A stretch of 64,000 nt of DNA from Pseudomonadota bacterium (lineage in GTDB: Bacteria > Pseudomonadota > Gammaproteobacteria > Steroidobacterales > Steroidobacteraceae). The stretch is taken from contig CANGJP010000002.1 of NCBI GenBank assembly GCA_947454465.1, positions 1 through 64,000 of the forward strand, read 5' to 3'. The notes beneath the pieces were generated by a model that saw nothing but the letters and a program-made list of their open reading frames with translations, searched no databases and was not told where the DNA came from. Shown here in pieces: positions 47,156 to 60,597 of this stretch. Position numbers and translations under genes: made by a program. Every line of letters starts with the position of its first letter. Position 1 is the stretch's first letter.

Positions 47156-48589
47156 TCAGTGTAATTCAGCTCTAAATGGCAACCAAATTGAGAGCGTTAC
47201 AACATCTTCTGCTGTAGGCTCTAAAGTAATGCCACCACCATGAAACTTCGTGATCTCCTGTGCCAGATTTAATCCCAGTCCACTAGACCCAGATTCAGAA
47301 CCCCTCTCTTCACTCCCTCTGAAAAATCTATTAAAAATTTGTGAGCGATCTTCTGCTGATAATACCTTTGAATCATTCCTGACCATGACCTTGATTCCGC
47401 CATCACTAATTGTCGAGCTAATAGAAACACTGCCGCCATCTCTGCAATAAAAGAAAGCATTTAACAAAATATTAGAAATCGCTGTACTTAAAAGCACACG
47501 ATCACAATACAACTCCAAACCTGACTCGATAAATGATTCAGATTTAACTCTTGTATTGCATGAAATAATTTCATCAACGATTTCTTTTAAGAACTCGCTG
47601 AAATTTATTTTTTCAAATTCAGTTTTAACGTGACCAGAATCCAATTTAGAAAGAAGCAATAGCTTTGAAGTTATTGAAATAAGCTTATTTATTTGTAACT
47701 GTAGATCATTAGAAAGCTTAATTTCCCTCTCAACCGTAGAACCTTCAAATTCCATTTCAATTCTTCCCCGTAATATAGTCAGCGGAGTTTTAAGCTCATG
47801 GGCTGCATCTGATGAGAATCTAATCGCTTGTAAATAATTAGACTCTATTTTTTCCACCATTGAATTGAAGACCTTGTACAAATCCTCATGCTCAGGAACT
47901 TTACCATTTTCACTAATTTTTAAATTATAATTTTTATTATCTAATTTTTGCATTGCAGAACGTATTCTCTCCAAAGGATGCAAGGAGTATTTGGAAATCA
48001 CCCAACCGCCTAATAACGATAACATTACTGAACCAGTCAACAAGAGAAACGCAGAAGGGATAATGTAGTTCTTATTTATATCAGCCTCTGCAGGCTCTAA
48101 ATTCGCAACAATATAAACATCCCCATTCGCTCCAAGAGTTCGTCCCCCATGCCATTTACTGTTATCTGTCTCAAATTCAGATATTTCACATTTTTTTGCT
48201 TCTCCATCTGCTTGGTCTAGCCGAGTCCTATCACCAGCGACCATCTCACCATCTGGCTGCACCCAATCTAATTTTTCAAGCTGCCCTAGCGATCTCGGCA
48301 GATAATCTGTTGACCAACTTTCACTCTCCTCTCTGGCGGAGTAAATCACCGCCAACTGATTCAGTGAATCGAGTTTAAGTCTCGCAATCATGCCCGCTAG
48401 AAATCTGTCCATCTGTTCAGGCTTACCAAAAGCAGATAAACGGCGAGACTCTATACACAGATGCACGTTTAAGTCTTTAACATATGCTCTGATAATCTTG
48501 TCTCTAACTATAAGAAGCTGCATGCTCGCAACAGTCATCGACACTAAAATCGTTAAAACAATAACTCGTAGCTTGAAAGATATCTTCAT
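47156..48589 (-). CDS. Orphan membrane histidine kinase
   Basis: The product is about 477 residues from ATG 48589; an earlier frame start exists at 48643. TM1 is at about 8-28, a periplasmic domain covers about 29-165 and TM2 about 172-195, followed by a HAMP-like linker. The H box is SSDAAHELKTPLTILRGR, the N box SNILLNAFFYC and the G region GSSGLGLNLAQEI. No response regulator gene is adjacent. The gene is visibly AT-richer than its neighbours (many AAA, AAT, TTT codons), which together with the recombinase remnant suggests horizontal acquisition. The signal is unknown. Confidence 0.85.
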   Translation of the reverse strand: MKISFKLRVIVLTILVSMTVASMQLLIVRDKIIRAYVKDLNVHLCIESRRLSAFGKPEQMDRFLAGMIARLKLDSLNQLAVIYSAREESESWSTDYLPRSLGQLEKLDWVQPDGEMVAGDRTRLDQADGEAKKCEISEFETDNSKWHGGRTLGANGDVYIVANLEPAEADINKNYIIPSAFLLLTGSVMLSLLGGWVISKYSLHPLERIRSAMQKLDNKNYNLKISENGKVPEHEDLYKVFNSMVEKIESNYLQAIRFSSDAAHELKTPLTILRGRIEMEFEGSTVEREIKLSNDLQLQINKLISITSKLLLLSKLDSGHVKTEFEKINFSEFLKEIVDEIISCNTRVKSESFIESGLELYCDRVLLSTAISNILLNAFFYCRDGGSVSISSTISDGGIKVMVRNDSKVLSAEDRSQIFNRFFRGSEERGSESGSSGLGLNLAQEITKFHGGGITLEPTAEDVVTLSIWLPFRAELH

Positions 48590-48851
48590 TTTTATTCTGT
48601 TGTATCTGAGTGCTAAAACATCAATGAAAAACAGATTACACACTTATTCAGCCCACAAGGCTCTTTAAACATTAACCTCGACCGTGTGCTTTTTTAGATC
48701 TTGATAATAAGGGCGCCTTTAATCTCAAAAATATACGCCCGAATTCTATTTGGGCAACCTGTCTGTCGAATAGCAAAGCACCCTCAGTATCTTCGGTTAA
48801 ATCAAGCCATACCGCCCATGTCGTAAATCAATCTACAAATGAACCTTGGAG
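48590..48851. other. Intergenic stretch between the orphan kinase and glmS
   Basis: About 260 bp of mostly AT-rich sequence downstream of glmS and upstream of the kinase. A minus-strand open frame of about 50 codons exists here without a start or ribosome binding site. No clear terminator for glmS was found. Confidence 0.4.
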
Positions 48852-50690
48852 TTATTCCACCGTCACCGACTTAGCTAAGTTCCTTGGTTGATCCACATCC
48901 GTGCCTTTAAGAATTGCACAGTGATAAGACAATAACTGTAGCGGTAAGGTATAGATAATGGCGGCCTGGAAGTGACTGACATGCTTCGGCATATGAATAA
49001 CCGTGACACCTTCGGATGACTCAATGCCTGAATCAGGATCGGCAAATACATACAGTTCGCCACCACGAGCGCGAACTTCTTGCATGTTCGACTTTAGCTT
49101 TTCTACTAAATCGTTGTTTGGTGCCACAACAATAACCGGCATATCCGTATCTACGAGCGCCAACGGTCCGTGCTTCAACTCGCCGGCAGGATAGGCCTCA
49201 GCGTGAATATAAGAAATTTCTTTAAGCTTCAATGCACCTTCCATTGCGATGGGATACATCTGACCACGCCCCAAGAATAGCGCGTGGTGCTTATCTGCAA
49301 ATCGCTGTGCTAGTTTCTTAATAACACCATCTAACTGCAACGTTTTTTCGATCAGGCTTGGAATTTCAATCAATCGTTGCACTAACCCACGCTCGCGCTC
49401 TGCGTCCACTCCATGAAATTTTGCCAATGCCACTACCAACATACCTAAAGCAGCGAGCTGAGTCGTGAACGCTTTCGTCGAAGCCACGCCAATTTCAGGA
49501 CCCGCACGCGTCAACATCACCAATTCGGATTCGCGCACCAATGAGCTTTCCGGCACATTACATATAGCGAGTGATGACAGGTAACCAGATTGCTTAGCCA
49601 TACGCAGTGCGGCCAAAGTATCAGCCGTTTCACCTGACTGTGAAATCGTCACAAACAAAGTATTCTTAGGTACGACTGGGTTGCGATATCGATACTCGCT
49701 GGCCACCTCTACCCAACATGGCATGCGCGCAATTTGTTCGATGTAATACTTAGCAACCATACCAGCGTGATAACTGGTTCCACAGGCGACAATTTGCACT
49801 GCTTCAGATCGGCGCAACACCTCGATCGCTGACGGACCAAATGCTGCCTCGAGTAACTTACCCCCTGCAACACGTTCTTCCAATGTCTGCGCCACAGCTC
49901 GAGCCTGCTCATGAATTTCTTTAAGCATGTAATGTGGATACTGGCCTTTTTCTGCTGCGTCGGCACTCAACTCACTCACGCGCACAAGACGTTCAGCAAC
50001 TTGCCCTTCACGATCCAGTACACGGATATGGTCATAGTAAATTTCTGCCACATCGCCTTCTTCAAGGAACATAAAATTACGCGTAACAGGTAATAATGCG
50101 GAAACATCGGAGGCTACAAAATGTTCGCCCACCCCTACACCGATGACCACTGGACAACCTTCACGTGCCAACACAATTTTGTCAGGAGTATTTTCAGATA
50201 AGACAGCCAATGCATATGCGCCTTCAAGCTCAGCAACAGTCGCTCTGACTGACTTGAAGAGATCACCTGCTAATTTTGTCATGTGATAGTGAATTCGATG
50301 CGCAATGACTTCCGTATCTGTCTCGGAATGAAACTCATAGCCTAGTTGCTGTAACTGTTCGCGCAACTCATCGTGATTCTCAATGATGCCATTATGGACG
50401 ATGGCAATACCATCTTTGGAAATATGAGGATGCGCATTACGTTCTGCGGGCGCGCCATGCGTTGCCCAGCGTGTATGAGCAATACCCATACGTCCTACTG
50501 TAGGACTATCATCCAGCGCCTCTTGCAAGTTTTTTACTTTACCCACTGTGCGCAGACGAGCTAACTGCTGATTATCAGTTAGCACCGCCATGCCCGCCGA
50601 ATCGTAGCCACGATATTCAAGGCGCCGCAGCCCCTCTATCAGGATCGGTACGACATCTCGCTTGGCGACACCACCTACAATTCCGCACAT
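48852..50690 (-). CDS. glmS: Glutamine-fructose-6-phosphate aminotransferase GlmS
   Basis: The 612-residue product starts [12 protein letters not shown], where Cys2 is the catalytic nucleophile of the N-terminal glutaminase domain. [10 protein letters not shown] and HNGIIEN are also present. Two SIS domains follow ([30 protein letters not shown]). The chain ends NLAKSVTVE, the conserved C-terminal tail. It makes glucosamine-6-phosphate, the first step to UDP-GlcNAc. It lies downstream of glmU, which makes the last steps. Confidence 0.98.
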   Translation of the reverse strand: MCGIVGGVAKRDVVPILIEGLRRLEYRGYDSAGMAVLTDNQQLARLRTVGKVKNLQEALDDSPTVGRMGIAHTRWATHGAPAERNAHPHISKDGIAIVHNGIIENHDELREQLQQLGYEFHSETDTEVIAHRIHYHMTKLAGDLFKSVRATVAELEGAYALAVLSENTPDKIVLAREGCPVVIGVGVGEHFVASDVSALLPVTRNFMFLEEGDVAEIYYDHIRVLDREGQVAERLVRVSELSADAAEKGQYPHYMLKEIHEQARAVAQTLEERVAGGKLLEAAFGPSAIEVLRRSEAVQIVACGTSYHAGMVAKYYIEQIARMPCWVEVASEYRYRNPVVPKNTLFVTISQSGETADTLAALRMAKQSGYLSSLAICNVPESSLVRESELVMLTRAGPEIGVASTKAFTTQLAALGMLVVALAKFHGVDAERERGLVQRLIEIPSLIEKTLQLDGVIKKLAQRFADKHHALFLGRGQMYPIAMEGALKLKEISYIHAEAYPAGELKHGPLALVDTDMPVIVVAPNNDLVEKLKSNMQEVRARGGELYVFADPDSGIESSEGVTVIHMPKHVSHFQAAIIYTLPLQLLSYHCAILKGTDVDQPRNLAKSVTVE

Positions 50691-50800
50691 ACTGGACCTC
50701 TTACATGAGCTCTGCGTCTATCGCAGTTAGGCTCGGCATTGTAACTCGGTAATACAGTTAATTTTTATGACATAAAGCATTCAGATTGCGTTTATTCAAG

Positions 50801-52165
50801 TTAACTTTTCTTGGTTGGTCGTTTCCAACCTTCGATCGTGACCTGTTTAGAGCGCGCCAACGTCAACTTGCCCGCAGGAGCATCCTTGGTGATGGTAGAC
50901 CCTGCACCGGTATTAGCCCCAGCGCCAATGGTTACGGGTGCAATCAACATCGAACCCGATCCGACGAATACATTATCCTCAATCACCGTCTGCCATTTGT
51001 TAGCACCGTCGTAATTCACAGTAATGGTGCCAGCACCAATATTGACCCCACTACCCACGACGGCATCACCAATATAAGTAAGGTGATTGGCTTTACTACC
51101 AGAACCAATCTGACTCTTTTTTACTTCAACAAAGTTACCAATATGAACGTGATCAGCAAGCTTGGCTTCCGGCCGTAAACGGGCGAAAGGACCAATATGG
51201 CATTGCGGCCCAATGACCACTTGGTCGGTCACGCAATTGGAAAAAAGCTCAGTGCCTTCGCCAATCTGGGTATCTTTTAAGTAACAGTTAGGGCCAATAC
51301 GCACTCCATCCGCTAAATGCACCCGCCCCACAAACACCACATTCACATCAATGAATACATCTTTACCTACTGTCACCTCACCGCGAATATCAATGCGCGC
51401 AGGATCAGCCAAGGTGGCGCCTTGTTGCATCAAGTCTTTCGCGCGCCAACTTCTTAAGTGAGATTCAACCTCGGCCAACTGTATTTTGTCATTCACACCT
51501 AACACTTCAGCTTCGCTAGGTGCAAGTACAGCCTCAACATTCACGCCGTCACGCACGGCCATGGTGACAATATCGGTTAGATAGTATTCACCTTGTGCAT
51601 TATCATTTTTTAATTGTGCGAGCCATTGTTTCAGGTGGCTAGCTTTTGCCGCGAGCAATCCAGTATTGGCTTCATCAATGCCACGCTCTTTAGTATTGGC
51701 ATCCTTGTGCTCAACAATTCGCACCACCCGTCCCGCATTATCTCGAACAATCCGCCCATAACCCGTGGGATCAGCCAACTTCACGCTCAATAATCCAACT
51801 GAACCTTGAGCTACGGCATCAAGTAACGGCTGCAAAGTTTGTGCGCGTGTTAATGGCACATCACCATACAACACCAATACGGTTTGATCATCTGCAATAT
51901 GCGGCATCGCTTGCGCCAAAGCATGTCCTGTACCAAGTTGCTGTGCCTGTAACACCCAATTGACACTAGGATCGTTAATCACAGCGCGCACTTGCTCACC
52001 ACCATGGCCATACACCACATGAACATGCTGGGCACTCAAATGTTTCGTGGTAGTTAGTACATGCCCAAGTAACGGCACTCCCGCTAAAGGCTGTAGCACC
52101 TTAGGGAGTTTGGAGTTCATGCGCTTGCCTTGACCGGCCGCCAGAATAACGATGGATAATGACAT
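50801..52165 (-). CDS. glmU: Bifunctional N-acetylglucosamine-1-phosphate uridyltransferase / glucosamine-1-phosphate acetyltransferase GlmU
   Basis: The product is about 454 residues from ATG 52165. The pyrophosphorylase domain begins LSIVILAAGQGKRMNSKLPKV (key residues L-AG-G-RM-S-LPK). The C-terminal left-handed beta-helix hexapeptide repeats cover about 250-454, with RPEAKL, GNFVEVK, NHLTYIGDA and NYDGANK at the acetyltransferase site. It produces UDP-GlcNAc for peptidoglycan and LPS. A terminator separates it from atpC and it has its own candidate promoter. Confidence 0.98.
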   Translation of the reverse strand: MSLSIVILAAGQGKRMNSKLPKVLQPLAGVPLLGHVLTTTKHLSAQHVHVVYGHGGEQVRAVINDPSVNWVLQAQQLGTGHALAQAMPHIADDQTVLVLYGDVPLTRAQTLQPLLDAVAQGSVGLLSVKLADPTGYGRIVRDNAGRVVRIVEHKDANTKERGIDEANTGLLAAKASHLKQWLAQLKNDNAQGEYYLTDIVTMAVRDGVNVEAVLAPSEAEVLGVNDKIQLAEVESHLRSWRAKDLMQQGATLADPARIDIRGEVTVGKDVFIDVNVVFVGRVHLADGVRIGPNCYLKDTQIGEGTELFSNCVTDQVVIGPQCHIGPFARLRPEAKLADHVHIGNFVEVKKSQIGSGSKANHLTYIGDAVVGSGVNIGAGTITVNYDGANKWQTVIEDNVFVGSGSMLIAPVTIGAGANTGAGSTITKDAPAGKLTLARSKQVTIEGWKRPTKKS

Positions 52166-52205
52166 CGCGTGTTCCCTCATAGATCAATCTAAAAATATTG
52201 CCGCA

Positions 52206-52233
52206 ATTTTAGATAGGCAGATTGCATTGTTAC
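52206..52233 (-). promoter_or_regulatory. Candidate promoter of glmU
   Basis: Read on the minus strand, GTAACA (52228-52233) and TAAAAT (52206-52211) have a 16-bp spacer. They lie about 40 bp before the glmU ATG, downstream of the atp terminator. Confidence 0.45.
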
Positions 52234-52273
52234 TCACAACGATTTCACTGCTACTTAATCATTACAAACAAAA

Positions 52274-52302
52274 ACGCACCCGAAGAAACTCTGCGGGCAC
52301 GT
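52274..52302 (-). terminator. Rho-independent terminator of the atp operon
   Basis: On the minus strand a 9-bp stem (ACGTGCCCG with CGGGTGCGT, two G-U pairs) encloses an 11-nt loop. It is followed by TTTTTGTTTG. It lies 28 bp after the atpC stop. Confidence 0.85.
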
Positions 52303-52329
52303 CTTATTGATCACTGCTATTTTATAAGC

Positions 52330-52749
52330 CTATTGGTTTTGTTTTCGCAACCGATCAATGGCCTTAAGTTGAGCCACCGCACGTAACAATTCAGCCTGAG
52401 CCTCAGCCACTTCGATGGCATCGGTACGATTGGCCAACGCATCTTCAGCACGTTGTTTTGCTTGTAGAGCAGCGGCCTCATCCAGATCTTTAGCACGAAT
52501 CGCCGTGTCTGCCAGAACGGTAACCAAGTGCGGCTGCACTTCCAATGCTCCACCCGACACATACACATGCTGCTCTTCACCGGAAGGTAATTGCACCCGC
52601 AATTCACCTGGCCGTAGCGTCGTCAGCAGAGGAGCATGACGTGGCGCAATGCCAATATCGCCCAACTGTGCAGGTGCAAAGACCATCTCTGCTTCACCAC
52701 TGAAGATTTCTCCTTCAGCGCTGACGACATCAACATGAATAGTTGCCAT
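52330..52749 (-). CDS. atpC: ATP synthase F1 epsilon subunit
   Basis: The 139-residue product has an N-terminal beta-sandwich with [24 protein letters not shown] and [26 protein letters not shown]-terminal helical hairpin covers about 90-135 ([12 protein letters not shown]). The length and motifs are standard. It links the rotor to F1 and inhibits ATP hydrolysis. It is the last gene of the operon, followed by a terminator. Confidence 0.97.
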   Translation of the reverse strand: MATIHVDVVSAEGEIFSGEAEMVFAPAQLGDIGIAPRHAPLLTTLRPGELRVQLPSGEEQHVYVSGGALEVQPHLVTVLADTAIRAKDLDEAAALQAKQRAEDALANRTDAIEVAEAQAELLRAVAQLKAIDRLRKQNQ

Positions 52750-52772
52750 GATCTGCCTTTTGCCGGTAATGC

Positions 52773-54224
<1,452 letters not shown>

Positions 54225-54276
54225 TCACAGCGAGTCAACACTTAAATTCAATAAGCAAATTCTTTAATCAAAACCA

Positions 54277-55140
54277 TTACACAGCTGCTGCGCCACCCAC
54301 GATTTCCGAAATTTCTTTGGTAATCGCGGCCTGGCGTGCCTTGTTATAAATGCGCTGTAACTCACCAATCAATGAGCCCGCGTTGTCGGTCGCGCTCTTC
54401 ATCGCCACCATTCGAGCTGCCATTTCACAAGCCACATTCTCAACTGAACCTTGATATACCTGCGATTCAATGTAGCGCATCAATACGCCGTCCAACAATT
54501 CAGCTGCCGAAGGCTCATAGATGTAATCCCACATCTTTTGTAGCTTGTCACTGTCTTCCGTAATAACGGGTAACAACTGTTTGACTGTCGGCTTCTGAGT
54601 CATGCTATTGACGAACACATTGTTCACCACATACAAACGATCAAGCTTACCTTCACAATACATATCTAGCATCACTTTAACGTTGCCGATCAAATCAGCC
54701 ACGTGTGGGTGATCACCCAGATGCGTCACCGTACCCAGTGTTTCAACATTTTTGAGCCGACGGAAAAACTGTACTGCTTTTGAGCCTATAAGACTGAGAT
54801 GAACACTACATCCCTTGGCCTGCCATTCGCGCATGGAAGCCATCGCCGCCTTAAACAAATTGACATTGAGGCCACCGCACAACCCACGATCCGTACTGAC
54901 AATAATGAAACCCACTGCCTGAGCCTCACGCTCAATCAGGTATGGATGCTTGAAATCTGGATTCGCCAAACGCAGGTGCCCAATCACACGGCGAATGCGT
55001 TCAGCATAGGGGCGCGATGCACGCATACGATCCTGCGCCTTACGCATTTTGCTAGCGGCCACCATTTGCATGGCCTTGGTGATCTTCTGAGTATTTTTAA
55101 TACTCGCGATCTTGGTGCGAATTTCTTTTGTGCCTGGCAT
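54277..55140 (-). CDS. atpG: ATP synthase F1 gamma subunit
   Basis: The 287-residue product has the N-terminal coiled-coil helix [32 protein letters not shown], with the central GLCGGLN motif (about 88-94). The C-terminal helix contains [17 protein letters not shown] and [16 protein letters not shown]. It is the rotating central stalk. Position between atpA and atpD is canonical. Confidence 0.98.
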   Translation of the reverse strand: MPGTKEIRTKIASIKNTQKITKAMQMVAASKMRKAQDRMRASRPYAERIRRVIGHLRLANPDFKHPYLIEREAQAVGFIIVSTDRGLCGGLNVNLFKAAMASMREWQAKGCSVHLSLIGSKAVQFFRRLKNVETLGTVTHLGDHPHVADLIGNVKVMLDMYCEGKLDRLYVVNNVFVNSMTQKPTVKQLLPVITEDSDKLQKMWDYIYEPSAAELLDGVLMRYIESQVYQGSVENVACEMAARMVAMKSATDNAGSLIGELQRIYNKARQAAITKEISEIVGGAAAV

Positions 55141-55176
55141 GTTGGTGTCAGTACTGGTTAGTCAAAAAATAACGGC

Positions 55177-56715
55177 CTAGTAACTGCCTGACGCTGCAAA
55201 CTCGTCACAAATCTTTTTCAAGGTGGCCTCATGCTTTTTCAGCACGGGCTCGGCATTGATCGCATCGACATCCGCCTTGAATGAAGCTTTAGCGAATGAT
55301 TGCAAAGCAGCTTCAAATGCACCCACTTTTTTGGTGTCAACCTTATCCAAATAACCGTTGTTCACCGCATAAATGGATAGCGCCATTTCGGCCACAGACA
55401 TCGGCGCGTATTGCTTTTGCTTCATCAATTCAGTCACGCGCTGACCTCGCTCCAACTGCTTACGGGTAGCTTCATCCAGATCGGAGGCAAACTGCGAGAA
55501 CGCAGCTAATTCACGATACTGCGCCAGCGATAGACGAATACCACCACCCAAACGCTTGATGATGTCAGTTTGAGCTGCACCACCCACACGCGAAACGGAA
55601 ATACCGGCGTTCATCGCAGGACGTACACCGGCGTTGAATAAATCAGATTCCAAGAAGATCTGACCGTCAGTAATCGAAATCACATTGGTCGGCACGAATG
55701 CCGTCACGTCACCAGCCTGAGTTTCAATGATTGGCAAACCCGTCAACGAGCCTGTCTTACCTTTGACACGACCATTGGTAGCTTTCTCAACATACTCTTC
55801 GTTTACACGAGCAGCGCGCTCCAGCAAACGTGAGTGCAAATAGAACACGTCACCAGGATAGGCTTCACGACCTGGAGGACGACGCAGCAACAGAGAAATT
55901 TGACGATAAGCCCACGCTTGCTTGGTCAAGTCATCGTAAATCACCAAGGCGTCTTCACCTTGGTCCATGAAGTATTCACCCATGGCGCAGCCAGCATATG
56001 GAGCAAGATATTGCATGGCGGCAGGGGTGGAAGCAGACGCGGCCACGATAATGGTGTGATCCATCGCGCCGTGTTCTTCTAACTTACGTACGACGTTAGC
56101 AATCGATGACTGCTTTTGACCGATGGCAACGTAAATACACTTAATTCCGCTGCCTTTCTGATTAATGATGGCGTCAACAGCCATTGCAGTCTTACCGGTT
56201 TGACGGTCACCGATGATCAATTCGCGCTGACCACGACCGATCGGCACCATGGAGTCCACGGCCTTGTAACCGGTCTGAACAGGTTGGTTAACGGATTTAC
56301 GATAAATCACGCCTGGGGCCACACGCTCAATCGGTGCCTGGCGTGTTGCATTGATCGGGCCTTTGCCATCAATTGGATTACCCAACGCATCAACGACCCG
56401 ACCGAGTAGACCTTCACCGACGGGTACTTCAAGAATACGGCCGGTGGTTTTTACCGTATCGCCTTCTGCAATGTGCTTGTATTCACCAAGCACCACAGAA
56501 CCGACAGAGTCCTGCTCCAAGTTCAGAGCCAAACCAAAACTGCCACCGGGAAATTCCAGCATTTCGCCGTATTTCACATCGGCCAGACCATGCACACGCA
56601 CGATACCGTCCGTCACAGTCACCACGGTACCCACATTACGGTCTTCGGTCGCGGCCGAAAACTGGGCAATCTTGTTTTTGATCAGGTCGCTAATTTCAGA
56701 GGCCTTGATAGACAT
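55177..56715 (-). CDS. atpA: ATP synthase F1 alpha subunit
   Basis: The product is about 512 residues from ATG 56715 with a GAGG ribosome binding site. The P-loop is [11 protein letters not shown], with the alpha-specific [11 protein letters not shown] and [17 protein letters not shown]. It binds nucleotide non-catalytically and alternates with beta in F1. Canonical operon position. Confidence 0.98.
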   Translation of the reverse strand: MSIKASEISDLIKNKIAQFSAATEDRNVGTVVTVTDGIVRVHGLADVKYGEMLEFPGGSFGLALNLEQDSVGSVVLGEYKHIAEGDTVKTTGRILEVPVGEGLLGRVVDALGNPIDGKGPINATRQAPIERVAPGVIYRKSVNQPVQTGYKAVDSMVPIGRGQRELIIGDRQTGKTAMAVDAIINQKGSGIKCIYVAIGQKQSSIANVVRKLEEHGAMDHTIIVAASASTPAAMQYLAPYAGCAMGEYFMDQGEDALVIYDDLTKQAWAYRQISLLLRRPPGREAYPGDVFYLHSRLLERAARVNEEYVEKATNGRVKGKTGSLTGLPIIETQAGDVTAFVPTNVISITDGQIFLESDLFNAGVRPAMNAGISVSRVGGAAQTDIIKRLGGGIRLSLAQYRELAAFSQFASDLDEATRKQLERGQRVTELMKQKQYAPMSVAEMALSIYAVNNGYLDKVDTKKVGAFEAALQSFAKASFKADVDAINAEPVLKKHEATLKKICDEFAASGSY

Positions 56716-56767
56716 TTCCACTTCCTCACAGGAACTCGGTCAACCGAGTGTGCCGGTTTCTAAAAAA

Positions 56768-57304
56768 TCAATTGATAACCACATGAGCGAGCCGGGCAAG
56801 ACGTTCTTTCACCGAACCATCAATCACCAGATCGCCGTAACGCACCACCGCACCACCCACCAACTTTGCATCGACTGAACAATGCATGCGCACATTACGA
56901 TTTAGGCGTTTTTTTAGTGCCTCCGCCAATCGTTGCTGTTGTGCTACTTCTAGCTGTACTGCTGATATTACTTGTACATCTGCAATACATTCCGCATTAG
57001 CACGCATGTCTTCGAACATTTGAGTAATGTGAGGCAATAAGCCAAGACGATGGTTCTGAGCTAGAGTGGCAATAAAATTGCGCAGAGGATCATCAAAATG
57101 CTCACCGACCACATCATTAATCAAACCAACTAACTGAGCTGATGATACGTGGGGATGATTCAGTAACCGCCTCACCGCGGCATCTTCAGTCACCGCAGTT
57201 GCAGCCGCCAAAGAGGCAGACCATTGCTCAAAACGACCATGCTGCTGCGCATATTCAAACGCAGCGCGCGCATAGGGTCGTGCGATAGTGGCTTTTTCGG
57301 CCAT
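56768..57304 (-). CDS. atpH: ATP synthase F1 delta subunit
   Basis: The product is about 178 residues from ATG 57304 (MAEKATIARPYARAAFEYA). The OSCP/delta pattern continues with NFIATLAQNHRLGLLPHI and the C-terminal GGAVVRYGDLVIDGSVKERL. It connects F1 to the peripheral stalk. The start is 10 bp after the atpF stop. Confidence 0.97.
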   Translation of the reverse strand: MAEKATIARPYARAAFEYAQQHGRFEQWSASLAAATAVTEDAAVRRLLNHPHVSSAQLVGLINDVVGEHFDDPLRNFIATLAQNHRLGLLPHITQMFEDMRANAECIADVQVISAVQLEVAQQQRLAEALKKRLNRNVRMHCSVDAKLVGGAVVRYGDLVIDGSVKERLARLAHVVIN

Positions 57305-57314
57305 GCTTACTCCC

Positions 57315-57794
57315 TTATCCGCGCTCGATTTCAACAGCCAGCTGTTCGATCAGATCAGCATGAGCTTTTGCATCAATTTCACGACCCAAAACCCGCGCTG
57401 CACCGGCAATGGCTAAGGTACCGACTTCAGCACGCAACTGATCACGTAAGCGGCCTTTTTCCAGCGACACTTCTTGCTGTGCATCGCTAATCAACCGCTG
57501 CCCTTCAGCCCGCGCGGTATTTTTCGCTTCGTCAACCATTTCATTGGAACGACGATTGGCTTGCTCAACAATGTTGGCAGCCTTATCGCGCGCTTCTTTA
57601 ATGATACCAGTCGCTTGAGCCTTGGCCTCCACAAGAGATTGTTGACTCTTGTCTGCAGCACTTAAACCTTCAGCGATTTTCTTCTGACGCTCTTCAATAG
57701 CATTGGTCAGTTCCGGCCAGATAAATTTGACTGAAAACCAGATCAGGATCGCGAATGCGATGCCTTGACCAATCATAGTTGCATTAAGGTTCAT
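57315..57794 (-). CDS. atpF: ATP synthase F0 b subunit
   Basis: The 159-residue product begins MNLNATMIGQGIAFAILIWF with one transmembrane helix (about 8-26, FVKFIWP-type end). A long charged helix rich in K, E, A and Q follows and dimerises as the peripheral stalk. Its order before atpH is canonical. Confidence 0.97.
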   Translation of the reverse strand: MNLNATMIGQGIAFAILIWFSVKFIWPELTNAIEERQKKIAEGLSAADKSQQSLVEAKAQATGIIKEARDKAANIVEQANRRSNEMVDEAKNTARAEGQRLISDAQQEVSLEKGRLRDQLRAEVGTLAIAGAARVLGREIDAKAHADLIEQLAVEIERG

Positions 57795-57823
57795 GGCGGT
57801 CCCGCAGTGATGCGCTTAACGAA

Positions 57824-58159
<336 letters not shown>

Positions 58160-58166
58160 TCAAACT

Positions 58167-59012
<846 letters not shown>

Positions 59013-59031
59013 CTACAATCAGTCCCATCCG

Positions 59032-59427
59032 TCAACGCGAGCTACGAAACGCCGCGTAACCATAAACAAGAAAACTCACCACATACGCCGCCAGCACATA
59101 GGCCGGCTTCAATGCTGGAGAACGAAAAGCAATCACAAGCAAAGCCAAGGTCAGCAGCACCTTAATAGCCCAGCCCATCACAAAACCCCACATCACTCGG
59201 GCCGTCGAAGCACCCACTCCATGCCGGAGCACAGAAAATGCCATATAGGCCGTTGCCAACACGCTAACCCCGCCGCCAACCGAAACTGATAATGCCTGCC
59301 TGGCACCTAGGGCCAGACCACATACCAATCCCATCAGCGCCGTGGCAAGCACTTGACTGGATACAACCACCAAGGCCTGTCGCCTTGCTTTTGTAACCGG
59401 GTTACTGATCACCTGAACCACCGGCAT
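59032..59427 (-). CDS. atpI: ATP synthase accessory protein AtpI
   Basis: The product is about 131 residues from ATG 59427; a GTG 24 bp earlier is possible. It has four hydrophobic segments with a GGGVSVLATAYMAF turn and the conserved position at the head of the atp operon. AtpI assists assembly of the c-ring. A strong sigma-70-type promoter lies just upstream. Confidence 0.9.
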   Translation of the reverse strand: MPVVQVISNPVTKARRQALVVVSSQVLATALMGLVCGLALGARQALSVSVGGGVSVLATAYMAFSVLRHGVGASTARVMWGFVMGWAIKVLLTLALLVIAFRSPALKPAYVLAAYVVSFLVYGYAAFRSSR

Positions 59428-59513
59428 AAAAACTGGGCATGAAAAAACCACACGCTAACGCGATGTGGCCAATTTCGAATCTCCACCGGCATGGCCGCTG
59501 GTGAAGGCCGCGC

Positions 59514-59542
59514 ATTATAGGGAGTGAAAACTTGAGCTTCAA
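59514..59542 (-). promoter_or_regulatory. Sigma-70 promoter of the atp operon
   Basis: On the minus strand a TTGAAG -35 (59537-59542) and a perfect TATAAT -10 (59514-59519) are separated by exactly 17 bp. The -10 is about 87 bp before the atpI ATG. This is the best sigma-70 match seen in the window and fits a highly expressed operon. Confidence 0.8.
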
Positions 59543-59624
59543 GAAATGCCAAGTAATTTATTTCTCAAAGATGCTCATTAATGAGGGTTCAGGACTCAGA
59601 AACGTCCAAGATCCAGCGCGAAAT

Positions 59625-60527
59625 TCATTTGATTCGGGCAAGAATACCGTCCAGCTCGTCCAGAGTATGGTAAGTGATCATCAGCTTCCCACCACCCTTG
59701 CTGCTGTGCTGCAACTGAACTTTGGCACCCAGTTTTTCCGCCAAATCACTTTCGAGACGCTTTATGTCCGGATCCGGCCTAGTCAAAGGGGCATCCGACT
59801 CACCTTCATTTTTTTCCATGCGGCGAACCAGCGCTTCGGTATCACGCACTGATAATCCTTTTTTCACCACCAGAAAGCCCACTTCAACCTGCCGTCGAAC
59901 ACCGGTCAGTCCGAGCAGGGCACGCGCATGCCCCATTTCCAGTTCGCCTTTTTCCAGCAAACCCTTCACCTCGTCAGCCAAGTCCAACAAGCGCAATAAA
60001 TTAGAAACAGCGGCACGCGAACGACCAACAGCCTCTGCAGCAGTTTGGTGCGTCATCTCAAATTCACTGATCAATCGTGCTAGCGCCTTCGCTTCTTCGA
60101 GTGGATTTAAATTTTCGCGCTGGATGTTCTCAATGAGTGCCATAGCAATAGCCGATTCATCCGGAATACGACGAATCAATGCCGGCACATCGTGCAGACC
60201 TGCCAATTGCGCGGCTCGCCAGCGTCGCTCACCGGCAATGATCTCGTAACGTAACGGCTGTCCGGGCGTCTGCTCCCCTAATGGACGCACCACAATAGGC
60301 TGAATAATGCCTTGCACCTTGATCGACTCGGCCAATTCCTGCAGCGACTCCTGCTGCATATCAATGCGCGGCTGATACTTACCGCGCTGCAACAAATCCA
60401 CGGGTAAACGAGCCAGATCGCCATCTCTGGCAACAGCCGGCGCAGCAGCCTCAGGCTGACGGGGCGGGGGTGTCTGGCTCAGCAACGCGCCGAGACCCCG
60501 CCCTAAACTGGAACGCTTGGTGACCAT
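59625..60527 (-). CDS. parB: Chromosome partitioning protein ParB
   Basis: The 300-residue product starts with the ParA-interacting motif SLGRGLGALL. ParB boxes follow: YQPR, IQPIVVRP and GERRWRAAQLAG (CTP-binding), then ALIENIQRENLNPLEEA. The helix-turn-helix contains TAAEAVGRSRAAVSNLLRLL and the C-terminal dimerisation domain follows. It binds parS, slides as a CTP-dependent clamp and recruits SMC. It is downstream of parA with a 70-bp gap. Confidence 0.98.
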   Translation of the reverse strand: MVTKRSSLGRGLGALLSQTPPPRQPEAAAPAVARDGDLARLPVDLLQRGKYQPRIDMQQESLQELAESIKVQGIIQPIVVRPLGEQTPGQPLRYEIIAGERRWRAAQLAGLHDVPALIRRIPDESAIAMALIENIQRENLNPLEEAKALARLISEFEMTHQTAAEAVGRSRAAVSNLLRLLDLADEVKGLLEKGELEMGHARALLGLTGVRRQVEVGFLVVKKGLSVRDTEALVRRMEKNEGESDAPLTRPDPDIKRLESDLAEKLGAKVQLQHSSKGGGKLMITYHTLDELDGILARIK

Positions 60528-60597
60528 AATGTTTCAGTGATGAACTGCAAAAGGATGGGAGTGTACTCGCGGGCGGCAGCAACACTCCAGCCGAAAT

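Noticed and set aside
48660..48815. Minus-strand open frame of about 50 codons between glmS and the orphan kinase
   Set aside because: No start codon with a ribosome binding site and no recognisable domain; it could be a decayed fragment but cannot be supported.
56351..56878. Open frame antisense to atpA and atpH
   Set aside because: It spans the end of one real gene and the start of another on the other strand and is rich in low-complexity Ser/Pro/Thr, typical of a shadow frame.
59525..59545. Small CTTGA/TCAAG hairpin followed by TTTT as a parB terminator
   Set aside because: The stem is only 5 bp and the sequence coincides with the strong -35 element of the atp promoter, which explains it better.
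59722..60249. Open frame antisense to parB
   Set aside because: Serine/alanine/arginine-rich translation without any motif; parB on the other strand is certain.
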